A DNA stretch of 5,900 nt, taken from the NCBI GenBank assembly GCA_013330825.1, contig DUHN01000073.1, positions 1-5,900 on the forward strand, written 5' to 3'. Positions within the stretch are counted from its first letter, which is position 1; each line of letters opens with the position of its first letter. Positions 1 through 5,678 of the stretch are shown here, piece by piece. The translations under genes were made by a program, and so were the position numbers. This DNA is from Candidatus Woesearchaeota archaeon. GTDB taxonomy: Archaea; Nanobdellota; Nanobdellia; Woesearchaeales; GW2011-AR4. The notes beneath the pieces were generated by a model, which saw nothing but the letters and a program-made list of their open reading frames with translations, did no database searches and was not told the origin of the DNA.

Positions 1-43
1 TTAGTCCGGGGAGTTTCACTTGGCAAGTGATTCATCGGCTTCC

Positions 44-181
44 ATGGCAAAGCACGGCAAAATGTTCATCGGCCTGCTGGCGCTGATATTCGGCATCATC
101 ATCCTCGTGAAGCCCAGCCTGCTCGCGGTGCTGGTGGGCACCTATCTGGTCATTGTAGGCATCGCCAACCTGGTGTCCTGA
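44..181 (+). CDS. Small two-helix membrane protein, DUF3096-like
   Basis: A 45-residue protein starting MAKHGKMF. It consists almost wholly of two hydrophobic stretches (about residues 7-22 and 25-44) joined by a short KPS turn. The pattern G-I-I-I-L-x-x-P-x-L-L then Y-L-x-x-x-G-I matches what I know of the DUF3096 family: tiny prokaryotic membrane proteins of unknown function with a helix-Pro-helix shape. It should sit in the cytoplasmic membrane as a hairpin. The start is uncertain: a TTG at 20 in the same frame has a better ribosome site (GGGGAG at 8-13, six bases before it) and would add eight residues (reading LASDSSAS before the Met). The ATG at 44 is the conservative choice. The gene converges on the ligase gene with 47 bases between stop codons. 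No function can be assigned. Confidence 0.7.
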   Translation: MAKHGKMFIGLLALIFGIIILVKPSLLAVLVGTYLVIVGIANLVS

Positions 182-228
182 AAGAGTGGGGAAGATAGTG
201 GGGCCTGTTGCATCCCCTTGATTCATTA

Positions 229-1563
229 TCACTCATCCGCCTTCTCGATCATCCTTCTGGTCTCGTGGATCTCGCGGATGAAGCGCCTGGAATGGTGGAT
301 GGCGATCTCTGCGGCGGCGCTGTGGGGGATTTCGCTTGCCCCGGGATATCCTTCCCTCGCCAGGAAGTCAAGGATTTCATCGGAGACGGTCTTCCTCCCG
401 GCCACCATCCTCCGGAGGGGCCTGAGCATGTTTTTCTTGCTCTGGGGGGCGGCAGCCAGCGCGAACTTGAGGAACCGCCGGCAATAGTTGTGGACGGCCT
501 TGCTTTCCATCCCTAGGTAGGCAGCCTCTCTCTGGAGCACCTTGCGCACGTGCGCATAGGGAGGGATGTAGATGACATCCTTCTCCACCTTGAACGGCTC
601 CCTGATGCCGATCTCGGAGGGGACGACCGCATAGTATTCCTGCTGGAGCTTGTCCATGACGAATTTCATGAGCGTCCCGATGCCGACGATGATGGACGGG
701 TGGTTCATGTCCATGCCCCGCTGCTCCAGCGTCCCGTTGGGGTTCACTTTGACCGGATTCCATGTCGTGGCAAGGATGGAGCCGTACAGGGAAATGGCCC
801 TGATGTTCACTCCCAGGCTCCTGATGTGGGACTTCCACGTCTCGAAGCGTGAGGCGATGATGTCCAGGATATCCAGGGCGGTGAGCTTATAGGGGGGAAG
901 GCCGCCGAATTCCTGGAAGTTGGCATAGAGGCCGTTGGGGCTGTCCAGCTCCTTGCCGCCGCGGTACATCAGCATGCGGGCATCCTTGCCCATCCTCGTT
1001 CCCTGGTAATACGGCGAGGACTGCATGAACGTCGTGAGGATGGGGTCAATGGCGATAAGCGTATTGTAGCTGTTCACCATGCTGTCTTTGATCCTGGAAT
1101 GCACGAGGATTTTCAGCATGCGGAGCTGGGCGTCGAACATCCCTCTCGGCAGGGTGTAGTGGCAATGGAAGCCGACGCACCGTCCGGCGATGCTGAACCT
1201 GTTCTTGCCGAAGATGCTTTCCTGTATCCGGTAGCGGGCAGCGGTGCGCATGAACGGGGAGAATTTTCCGGGATAGGTGGCCAGCGGGCAGAGCAGCATG
1301 TTTTTCTTTTCCGCGATGTCCACCGCGTACTCGATGTTCGAGAGCAGGCTGCCCACGGCATTCGGCACGTTCCGGTGGGGATCACCCACGATCTCGAGCA
1401 TGTTGCCTGCGCATTCCCCCTTGAGCGCGGTGCGCTTGTCCTTCGCGGCCTGCTTCAGGAGGTCATCGGCGCCGTTGACGACCGTTCCGTTGCGATCCAG
1501 GGTGAAGAGCTCTACCTCGAAGCCGGTCAATGAGTTCTTGGGTTTTGGATGCCGTCCTGCCAT
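229..1563 (-). CDS. Glutamate-cysteine ligase-like (GCS2 family) carboxylate-amine ligase
   Basis: A 444-residue protein of the GCS2/YbdK superfamily, which joins an amine (cysteine in the classic case) to the gamma-carboxylate of glutamate using ATP and Mg. Visible motifs: GFEVELF (14-20), the ExE metal-binding motif near the N-terminus; GECAGNMLEIVGDP (49-62); GFHCHYTLP (131-139), in place of the HVHVG-type motif; SSPYYQG (182-188) followed by an Arg-rich loop to 201; and GTLEQRGMD (277-285), the ExR motif of the active site. The last ~120 residues are basic and helical and look like an addition to the core. The true amine substrate cannot be told from sequence. The ATG at 1563 is preferred because GFEVE follows closely; an in-frame TTG at 1629 would add 22 unconvincing residues. 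Two divergent or nearby genes also act on glutamyl amides, supporting a shared pathway. Possible alternative: a peptide- or amine-glutamate ligase rather than a cysteine ligase. Confidence 0.85.
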   Translation of the reverse strand: MAGRHPKPKNSLTGFEVELFTLDRNGTVVNGADDLLKQAAKDKRTALKGECAGNMLEIVGDPHRNVPNAVGSLLSNIEYAVDIAEKKNMLLCPLATYPGKFSPFMRTAARYRIQESIFGKNRFSIAGRCVGFHCHYTLPRGMFDAQLRMLKILVHSRIKDSMVNSYNTLIAIDPILTTFMQSSPYYQGTRMGKDARMLMYRGGKELDSPNGLYANFQEFGGLPPYKLTALDILDIIASRFETWKSHIRSLGVNIRAISLYGSILATTWNPVKVNPNGTLEQRGMDMNHPSIIVGIGTLMKFVMDKLQQEYYAVVPSEIGIREPFKVEKDVIYIPPYAHVRKVLQREAAYLGMESKAVHNYCRRFLKFALAAAPQSKKNMLRPLRRMVAGRKTVSDEILDFLAREGYPGASEIPHSAAAEIAIHHSRRFIREIHETRRMIEKADE

Positions 1564-1683
1564 GGTGTTCCCTGATGCTCTTCTCCGGAGGAGGTGATTC
1601 CAAGCCGCAGCAGCGTCATAGAACAACAAGCCTTCACGCCACTGGAGCAGGCACGCCTGACAATAGAAAGCTATGCTTCCATC

Positions 1684-1702
1684 ATATAATAAGGTTTTGA
1701 TT
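1684..1702 (-). promoter_or_regulatory. Probable TATA/BRE promoter of the GCS2 ligase gene
   Basis: Read on the minus strand, this shows AATCAAAACC (BRE-like) followed by TTATTATATG. A start site about 25 bases further on would fall near 1662, leaving a leader of about 100 bases before the ATG at 1563. That is much longer than for the neighbouring genes. No strong Shine-Dalgarno site precedes the ATG; AGGGA lies about seven bases upstream. Confidence 0.5.
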
Positions 1703-1728
1703 TTGTCCTTATTCCTTTTGAGAATGCG

Positions 1729-1807
1729 GGCTAAGTCAAGTTTGTGGTGTTAAGATAGGAGTGTATATAGGGGCTTGCAGATTTTTCCCACTCAAGTTGA
1801 CTTAGCC
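1729..1807. repeat. 11-bp perfect inverted repeat between divergent genes
   Basis: GGCTAAGTCAA (1729-1739) is exactly complementary to TTGACTTAGCC (1797-1807), with 57 bases between them. The right copy lies eight bases upstream of the BRE/TATA of the cyclotransferase gene, and the left copy lies behind the ligase promoter. The inner flanks also share TCAAGTT in direct orientation (1736-1742 and 1792-1798). The placement suggests a paired operator for a regulator controlling one or both divergent genes. No protein is known to bind it. Confidence 0.55.
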
Positions 1808-1814
1808 GAGACTG

Positions 1815-1830
1815 CGAAAGAGATATAAAT
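1815..1830 (+). promoter_or_regulatory. Archaeal BRE/TATA promoter giving a leaderless mRNA
   Basis: CGAAAG (1815-1820) followed by ATATAAAT (1823-1830) is a good BRE-TATA pair. The TATA centre is about 24.5 bases before the ATG at 1851, so transcription probably begins at the start codon itself. No ribosome-binding site precedes the ATG, which agrees with a leaderless message. Confidence 0.75.
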
Positions 1831-1850
1831 CATGGGACCTTTGCCACTGC

Positions 1851-3155
1851 ATGGATTCCAAGCTGCCAAAGAACCTGGGAAACGCAGTTCTTCTTTTTGA
1901 GAAAATGAGAGAGAGTTACCTGAAGAAAACGAAGCTCCTGTCAGAATACTCCTCCCTGCCAGAGAAGAATAAGTGGAACGAGAAACTCTATAATCAGTTC
2001 AGGGCCCTTTTTCTTTCTCAAGTGAAAGACATGGTGAACCAGGGAAAGAATGACTCCCGGACGATTTCCGCCCTGCTGAAAGGAATGCGGGCAGAACTGA
2101 CGCTGGAACTTGGAGAATCTCCCCTAAAAAAAATGAGGCTGGCTCTCCTCAGGGATATCGTGTCCATGCACCATCGCATTGGGCCATGCCTGGACGTCAA
2201 CCGAAAACAACTTGAGCTGCTGGAAAAGACCGGCAAAAACCCTGTCCTCTTCGCTGATAAGTCGGGAGAGCTTGACACTCTGCTGTCCAGCGAGGGAAGG
2301 CTGCTCAACCTTGTGCAGGAGGATGTGGCGGATATCAAAGAACTATCCACACCCGGCACACGCTGGACATGGGACTACACGGTGGTCGGGTACGGCAGCC
2401 TCATGGACGTCAACCAGATAGCGGAGCGGCTGGAGCCCCTGTCTCCGGAACTGAAAGCCCGTTTCAAAAGCGATCCGAGGGGAATTGCCAGAGAGCGGCT
2501 CCTTCCCGTCCTGGTCTTCGGCTGGATGCGGGTATTCAACAGGCGGGCGACCAGCCACCGATGGGTGACAAGGGAAAACGAGGCCGTGAAGGCCCTTGCT
2601 GCCATGGACATCGTCCCTTCCCACCGGCATTACTTCAACGCCGTCGCCATCAGGGTCTCGCGGGAAGAGCTTCAGAGGCTCCATCAGCAGGAGCTAGACT
2701 ACAGCCTCATCGGACTGAAGCACGTCAAGCACTTCGCCACCGGCCAGGACATTCCCAACTGCGTGTGCTTCAAGAGCCCAATTGCACCTCAACGGGAAAG
2801 CGGAGATGGGTTCGACAGGGACATCCAAAACCTGAAGGACAGGAAAGCATCCGGTTATCTGGCAGAATCAAAATTCAAGGGGATGGAGTTCTTCAAGCAG
2901 CGGTTCATACGCTCCGATATGACCCCTCCTCCGAAATATTTCGAAACGTGCATCGCGGGGGCAAAGAAACTCGATGCCCTGTTCGGCACGAAAGGGATGT
3001 TTGAGACATTCAAAAAAACCACGTACCTCTATTACATAGACCGCAACATCAGGGAGAAGAATCCAAAAAAAGCATACACGTATTATGGGCTGTACTCTGT
3101 TGAGGATTTTCTTGAGAGGGCAGGGGAGCGTTTCCAGCTGAAGGGAAGCCGGTAA
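1851..3155 (+). CDS. Gamma-glutamylcyclotransferase-fold protein with N-terminal extension
   Basis: A 434-residue protein with a GGCT/AIG2-like domain over roughly residues 175-385. Enzymes of this fold release a gamma-glutamyl group as 5-oxoproline. Evidence: the YGSL signature after a hydrophobic strand (VVGYGSL, 178-184); the second-strand region LVFGWMRVFNRR (221-232); NAVAIRVS (263-270); and LQRLHQQELDY (274-284), where Glu281 sits in the position of the catalytic Glu of GGCT enzymes. A PPPKYFETCIAGAKKL segment (359-374) fits the usual P-x-x-Y-x-x-x-x-x-x-G-A element near the domain end. Residues 1-170 are charged, helical and of unknown function; typical GGCT proteins are only about 150-190 residues, so this is more than twice as long. 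It is divergent from a GCS2 ligase and followed by an N-formylglutamate amidohydrolase-fold gene. It may hydrolyse or cyclise the ligase product, which is inference. Confidence 0.8.
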   Translation: MDSKLPKNLGNAVLLFEKMRESYLKKTKLLSEYSSLPEKNKWNEKLYNQFRALFLSQVKDMVNQGKNDSRTISALLKGMRAELTLELGESPLKKMRLALLRDIVSMHHRIGPCLDVNRKQLELLEKTGKNPVLFADKSGELDTLLSSEGRLLNLVQEDVADIKELSTPGTRWTWDYTVVGYGSLMDVNQIAERLEPLSPELKARFKSDPRGIARERLLPVLVFGWMRVFNRRATSHRWVTRENEAVKALAAMDIVPSHRHYFNAVAIRVSREELQRLHQQELDYSLIGLKHVKHFATGQDIPNCVCFKSPIAPQRESGDGFDRDIQNLKDRKASGYLAESKFKGMEFFKQRFIRSDMTPPPKYFETCIAGAKKLDALFGTKGMFETFKKTTYLYYIDRNIREKNPKKAYTYYGLYSVEDFLERAGERFQLKGSR

Positions 3156-3163
3156 AGGACGCA

Positions 3164-3342
3164 GCAAACCAGCTCTGTAGAAAGTGAAGAGGGCGCCAAT
3201 CCGCGAGCCTTGCTCAAGCAGAGGCGAGGGCGTTGTGGGGGGACGCCCCCTCCCGGGACACAGCCCCTTCAGGGCCATTGGCGAAGGCGAGCGCCGGCGC
3301 CCTCCGGGCGAAGCGGGACTTTCTACAGAGTCCCGCAAACCA
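3164..3342 (+). repeat. Structured intergenic repeat, copy 1
   Basis: The element is bounded by direct repeats GCAAACCA (3164-3171 and 3335-3342). Nested arms: P1 CTCTGTAGAAAGT (3173-3185) with 3318-3330, 13 bp perfect; P2 GGGCGCC (3191-3197) with 3296-3302; P3 3202-3213 with 3281-3293, including GCCTT/AAGGC and a tandem GA/GA mismatch; P4 GGGC (3228-3231) with GCCC (3263-3266); P5 TGTG (3234-3237) with CACA (3259-3262); P6 3238-3242 with 3247-3251 closing an ACGC loop. The 3' side between P2 and P1 carries GCGAAGC. It starts 8 bases after the cyclotransferase stop codon and ends 7 bases before a TATA box. A second copy lies at 5679-5863 in the same orientation. I do not recognise the family. 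It may be a structured RNA, a hairpin mobile element or a terminator/insulator. The long reading frame running through it into the downstream gene looks non-coding. Confidence 0.8.
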
Positions 3343-3349
3343 ACAACCA

Positions 3350-3357
3350 TTTAAATT
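3350..3357 (+). promoter_or_regulatory. TATA box of the N-formylglutamate amidohydrolase-like gene
   Basis: TTTAAATT, with ACAACC just upstream, is the only AT-rich block between the repeat and the gene. Its centre is about 24.5 bases before the ATG at 3378, the same spacing as for the cyclotransferase gene, so a leaderless start at 3378 fits best. This also means the gene does not depend on read-through from the cyclotransferase gene. Confidence 0.65.
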
Positions 3358-3377
3358 CTGTACAAACTATGCCCCTT

Positions 3378-4457
3378 ATGGTCAAGCTCAACGAGATCAT
3401 CGAGTGGGCGAGCCCGGTGCTCATCAGCCCGAGAAAGATGTCCCTCACCATCTCCCTCTCCAGGCGCTTCTTCGTGTTTGAGCTCATGCGGAGGGCGGTG
3501 AAGGCCATTGAGGATGACCCGTACCTCAACTTCATCAGCCTGCTCAAGAACTACAAGGTGCTGGGCAAGTTCCTCTCCGGCACCATCGGGGAGTTCCACC
3601 GCGACAGGGATGATTTGTATTTCCGCAATTTCTTCATCGACAAGGGGCTGTACGGGCTGGTGAAGCAGGACATCGAATGGCTCGCGCCGCAGCACGGCCA
3701 TCTCCGCGTCACCATCACCAAGCGCGGCCTCCTCATCTATGACAACTACAAAAAGAACCAGTTCAACGTGCTGCTCATCACCTCGCATTCCGGCACCTGG
3801 GTCCCGGCATACGCGGAGAAGAAGCTGGCCATGGACAAGGCCCAACGGTACAGGGAGGAGGACATCGACTCCCACCGGCTCTATTCCAGGCTGGTGCTGG
3901 ACAAGGCGGGCATCTGGATAGACAACAAGAAAAGCAGGTTCGCGTGCGACGTCAACAGGACGCATGACAAGTCCATCTACAGGGACGGCCAGGAGAAATG
4001 GGCGGCGCAGATCTGGAAGCAGCAGCTGACGGAGAAGGAGCAGGATGAAATCAGGAAGTCCCATAATGAGTTCTACTTCACCCTTGCCCAGCTCACGGAC
4101 ACCTACCGCTTCAACATCATCTTTGACGGCCATACCATGAGCGACGCCCCGGAGAGGCCCGCCTTGAGCTTCGGGACAAACTATATCCCCAAGTTCTACA
4201 TGCCCATCGTGAAGAGCATGAAGGCGCACCTCGCCAAGCTCGGCTATTCCCCTGTGGCGTTCGACACACCGTATTACGGCGGCCACATCCTGGAATGGCT
4301 GCAGAAAAGGACCCCGGACCTGTTCATCTGCTCGATGGAGATCAATAAGAAGCTCTACATGAGCCCGGACAGGAGCAGCGTCATCGCCGAGAAGCGGGAC
4401 AAGGTGGCCCAGGACCTGGCCAAGATGTTCGACATCCAGCCGGATGATGCCACATAA
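3378..4457 (+). CDS. N-formylglutamate amidohydrolase-fold enzyme
   Basis: A 359-residue protein of the N-formylglutamate amidohydrolase (FGase) family, metal-dependent hydrolases that remove N-acyl groups from glutamate-like molecules. Motifs: SHSGTW (136-141), carrying a likely metal-binding His; SRFACDVNR (186-194), matching the family's SR...DvNR; FDGHTM (249-254), the DxHS/T motif; FGTNY (265-269); AFDTPYYGGHI (294-304), matching the N-x-P-[YF]-x-G-G signature; and SMEINKKLYM (319-328), with the likely active-site Glu321. Residues 1-125 precede the catalytic domain; classical family members begin close to the HSG motif, so this extension is unusual. The start at 3378 is chosen from the TATA spacing; an ATG at 3369 would add MPL, and anything earlier would run into the structured repeat. 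N-formylglutamate is an intermediate of histidine breakdown, but no other hut gene is present. A different acyl- or glutamyl-amide substrate is more likely here. Confidence 0.82.
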   Translation: MVKLNEIIEWASPVLISPRKMSLTISLSRRFFVFELMRRAVKAIEDDPYLNFISLLKNYKVLGKFLSGTIGEFHRDRDDLYFRNFFIDKGLYGLVKQDIEWLAPQHGHLRVTITKRGLLIYDNYKKNQFNVLLITSHSGTWVPAYAEKKLAMDKAQRYREEDIDSHRLYSRLVLDKAGIWIDNKKSRFACDVNRTHDKSIYRDGQEKWAAQIWKQQLTEKEQDEIRKSHNEFYFTLAQLTDTYRFNIIFDGHTMSDAPERPALSFGTNYIPKFYMPIVKSMKAHLAKLGYSPVAFDTPYYGGHILEWLQKRTPDLFICSMEINKKLYMSPDRSSVIAEKRDKVAQDLAKMFDIQPDDAT

Positions 4458-4550
4458 TAGCAATCCCTGCGCTTCTTCTTGCTAATCTTGCCGTTGATGA
4501 TAAGGACAAGCTCCCCTCATAACGAGCAGGAAAAAGTGGAAAGAAGGTAT

Positions 4551-4582
4551 AAAAAAATAAAAAAGAAAGGGCAAAACGCCCT
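4551..4582 (-). terminator. Hairpin plus poly-T terminator of the DUF4383-like gene
   Basis: On the minus strand, just after the stop codon, AGGGC-GTTTT-GCCCT forms a short stem-loop (4568-4582). It is followed by a run of about 17 bases that is almost all T (4551-4567). Poly-T runs terminate archaeal RNA polymerase. The site lies in the 127-base gap between convergent genes. I see no comparable signal for the amidohydrolase gene on the plus strand; the rest of that gap (4458-4550) holds nothing recognisable. Confidence 0.8.
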
Positions 4583-4584
4583 GT

Positions 4585-4938
4585 TTATTCCTTGACGCCG
4601 TAGCCGACGCCCAGGCTGACCAGGCCGATGGCCGCGTGCAGGATGTTGTCCGCGCTGTCGACACCCAGGAAGGATGTCAGCAGGTCTCCCGTGAACGGGA
4701 TGAAGCCAAGCACGGCCACGGCAGCGTAGAAGATGCCAAAATACTGGTTGAACATCCTTCCGCTCCCCTTGTAGCCAAGCCATAATCCCAATGCCCCGGA
4801 CACGAGGTGCACAACATTATGCAGCGCATTGGTCCCGAACAGGCCGAACAGGGGGCTTGTCATGAAAAAGCCCAGCAGGCCGACGAGCGCCAATACCGCT
4901 CCTAACACCATTGCATACAGTTTTTGTATGTCTTGCAT
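4585..4938 (-). CDS. DUF4383-like four-helix membrane protein
   Basis: A 117-residue, strongly hydrophobic protein with four predicted membrane helices (about residues 7-26, 38-56, 65-82 and 96-113). FGTNALHNVVHLVSGALGL (34-52) and the near-repeat SADNILHAAIGLVSLGVG (95-112) match the N-x-x-H-N-x-x-H and A-D-N-x-L-H signatures I associate with DUF4383, a family of small membrane proteins of unknown function. The two halves look like an internal duplication of an N-x-x-H-type helix. The ATG start is well supported by GGTGAT (4944-4949, minus strand) five bases before it. The gene is divergent from the methyltransferase-like gene and transcribed toward the amidohydrolase gene. Its role is unknown; nothing links it to the glutamyl genes except position. 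Confidence 0.78.
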   Translation of the reverse strand: MQDIQKLYAMVLGAVLALVGLLGFFMTSPLFGLFGTNALHNVVHLVSGALGLWLGYKGSGRMFNQYFGIFYAAVAVLGFIPFTGDLLTSFLGVDSADNILHAAIGLVSLGVGYGVKE

Positions 4939-4943
4939 AGGTA

Positions 4944-4979
4944 ATCACCCGAGCTACCCTTTGATTTTCACTATATAAA
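4944..4979 (-). promoter_or_regulatory. TATA box and ribosome-binding site of the DUF4383-like gene
   Basis: TTTATATA (minus strand, 4972-4979) preceded by GCAAAAG is a strong TATA/BRE pair. A start site about 25 bases downstream would be near 4951, giving a leader of roughly 13 bases that just contains the GGTGAT Shine-Dalgarno site (4944-4949). This is the clearest Shine-Dalgarno site in the window. Confidence 0.75.
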
Positions 4980-5034
4980 CTTTTGCTTGTTTTTCTCTCC
5001 AATGGCTATTCTGCAACATCTAGGACAGCATGGC

Positions 5035-5052
5035 TATAAAAACACTTTAAAA
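5035..5052 (+). promoter_or_regulatory. TATA region of the methyltransferase-like gene
   Basis: TATAAAAA (5035-5042) and TTTAAAA (5046-5052) lie 29-46 bases before the ATG at 5081. The nearer box would place the start site about 5073-5075, leaving a leader of only about seven bases without a Shine-Dalgarno site. Which of the two boxes is used cannot be decided by eye. Confidence 0.6.
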
Positions 5053-5080
5053 GGGGCTGCATCTTTCCTCCGAACAGAGC

Positions 5081-5665
5081 ATGACCCCTGATGATATCCT
5101 GGCGGACCTCCTGCAAAAGTTCTTCAGGAAGGCAAAGGTGAAGCTCCCTTCCTCCATCTCCGTGCTGGACGTCGGCGCAGGAAGGTGGGAGTATGCCCCC
5201 GCGCTGCTCGGCTTTCTTGGGAAGTGTGGTGTGGGAAAAGGGAAGAGGGATGTCCGCCTGAAAGGCGTTGATCCCCTTGGAGCCCAGCTCTCTCCAAAGG
5301 TACCGGAAGGGGCAGCATATCATCCGGTTGATGCGCTTGACCTTGATGAGCATGATGCTTATGACCTCATCTTCCTCATCCACCCGTTTCCCGATTATCG
5401 GCTGAAGGAGCACGGGCTTCCGGTCCATCCTCCCGCCACGTTCTTCGGGAAAATCCTTTCACTGGCAAAAGAGGGAGGCTATGTCGTTGGCGTCGCTTAT
5501 GGCGCTCCTCCGGAAGAGTATGCGTTGTTCAGCCAGTTTCCCAAAGAGCACCTTGTACTGATGGAGCGCTACGCCGATGAACAGGCCACGCGTCTTGACT
5601 ACGGGCTCGGCAGGGACACATACCACGACAACATGGTCCTCATCGGGCGGAAAAGAAGAGTATAA
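5081..5665 (+). CDS. Class I SAM-dependent methyltransferase-fold protein
   Basis: A 194-residue protein with Rossmann-type methyltransferase motifs. Motif I is VLDVGAGRWEYAP (28-40), the glycine-rich SAM loop; an acidic second-strand end lies in LKGVDP (60-65); VDALDL (83-88) fits the adenine-contact region; YDLIFLIHPFPDY (94-106) fits motif IV; and LAKEGGYVVGVAYG (128-141) fits the post-strand-5 segment. The motif IV core reads HPFPDY rather than the DPPY/NPPY of nucleic-acid or protein N-methylases, so the substrate is open. There is no extra domain. The ATG at 5081 is the first in frame and sits after a TATA region. The second copy of the structured repeat starts 13 bases after its stop codon. 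Nothing ties it firmly to the glutamyl-bond genes, though methylation of the same metabolite is conceivable. Confidence 0.72.
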   Translation: MTPDDILADLLQKFFRKAKVKLPSSISVLDVGAGRWEYAPALLGFLGKCGVGKGKRDVRLKGVDPLGAQLSPKVPEGAAYHPVDALDLDEHDAYDLIFLIHPFPDYRLKEHGLPVHPPATFFGKILSLAKEGGYVVGVAYGAPPEEYALFSQFPKEHLVLMERYADEQATRLDYGLGRDTYHDNMVLIGRKRRV

Positions 5666-5678
5666 GCTTTCTGTTTCA

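Noticed and set aside
200..217. GGGG-CCTGTTGCAT-CCCC hairpin between convergent genes as a bidirectional terminator
   Set aside because: The stem is only four pairs with a ten-base loop and no T-run on either strand.
1099..1533. Open frame of 144 codons on the plus strand inside the ligase gene
   Set aside because: It is antisense to a well-supported GCS2 protein, has no recognisable domain and is expected from GC-rich codon bias.
1587..1690. Strong plus-strand Shine-Dalgarno-like GGAGGAGGTGATT followed by a short frame from GTG at 1597
   Set aside because: The frame is about 31 codons, the GTG overlaps the supposed ribosome site, there is no ATG at usable distance, and the product resembles nothing.
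3164..3342. Integron attC-like site (hairpin after each gene, variable stem, conserved ends)
   Set aside because: The placement after stop codons fits, but attC ends are inverted core sites of RYYYAAC/GTTRRRY type. Here the ends are direct repeats of GCAAACC, and no integrase is in the window.
3210..3377. Extension of the amidohydrolase reading frame upstream to 3210
   Set aside because: These 56 residues come from translating the structured repeat and are Pro/Arg/Gly-rich. The promoter lies downstream of 3210, at 3350-3357.
3351..4463. Open frame of 370 codons on the minus strand opposite the amidohydrolase gene
   Set aside because: It mirrors the opposite strand with Val/Leu/Glu/Asp-rich low-complexity content. 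The plus frame has clear family motifs and a promoter.
5002..5091. 29-codon frame starting ATGGCTATT upstream of the methyltransferase-like gene
   Set aside because: It contains the TATA boxes of the downstream gene and overlaps its start; no ribosome site or recognisable sequence.
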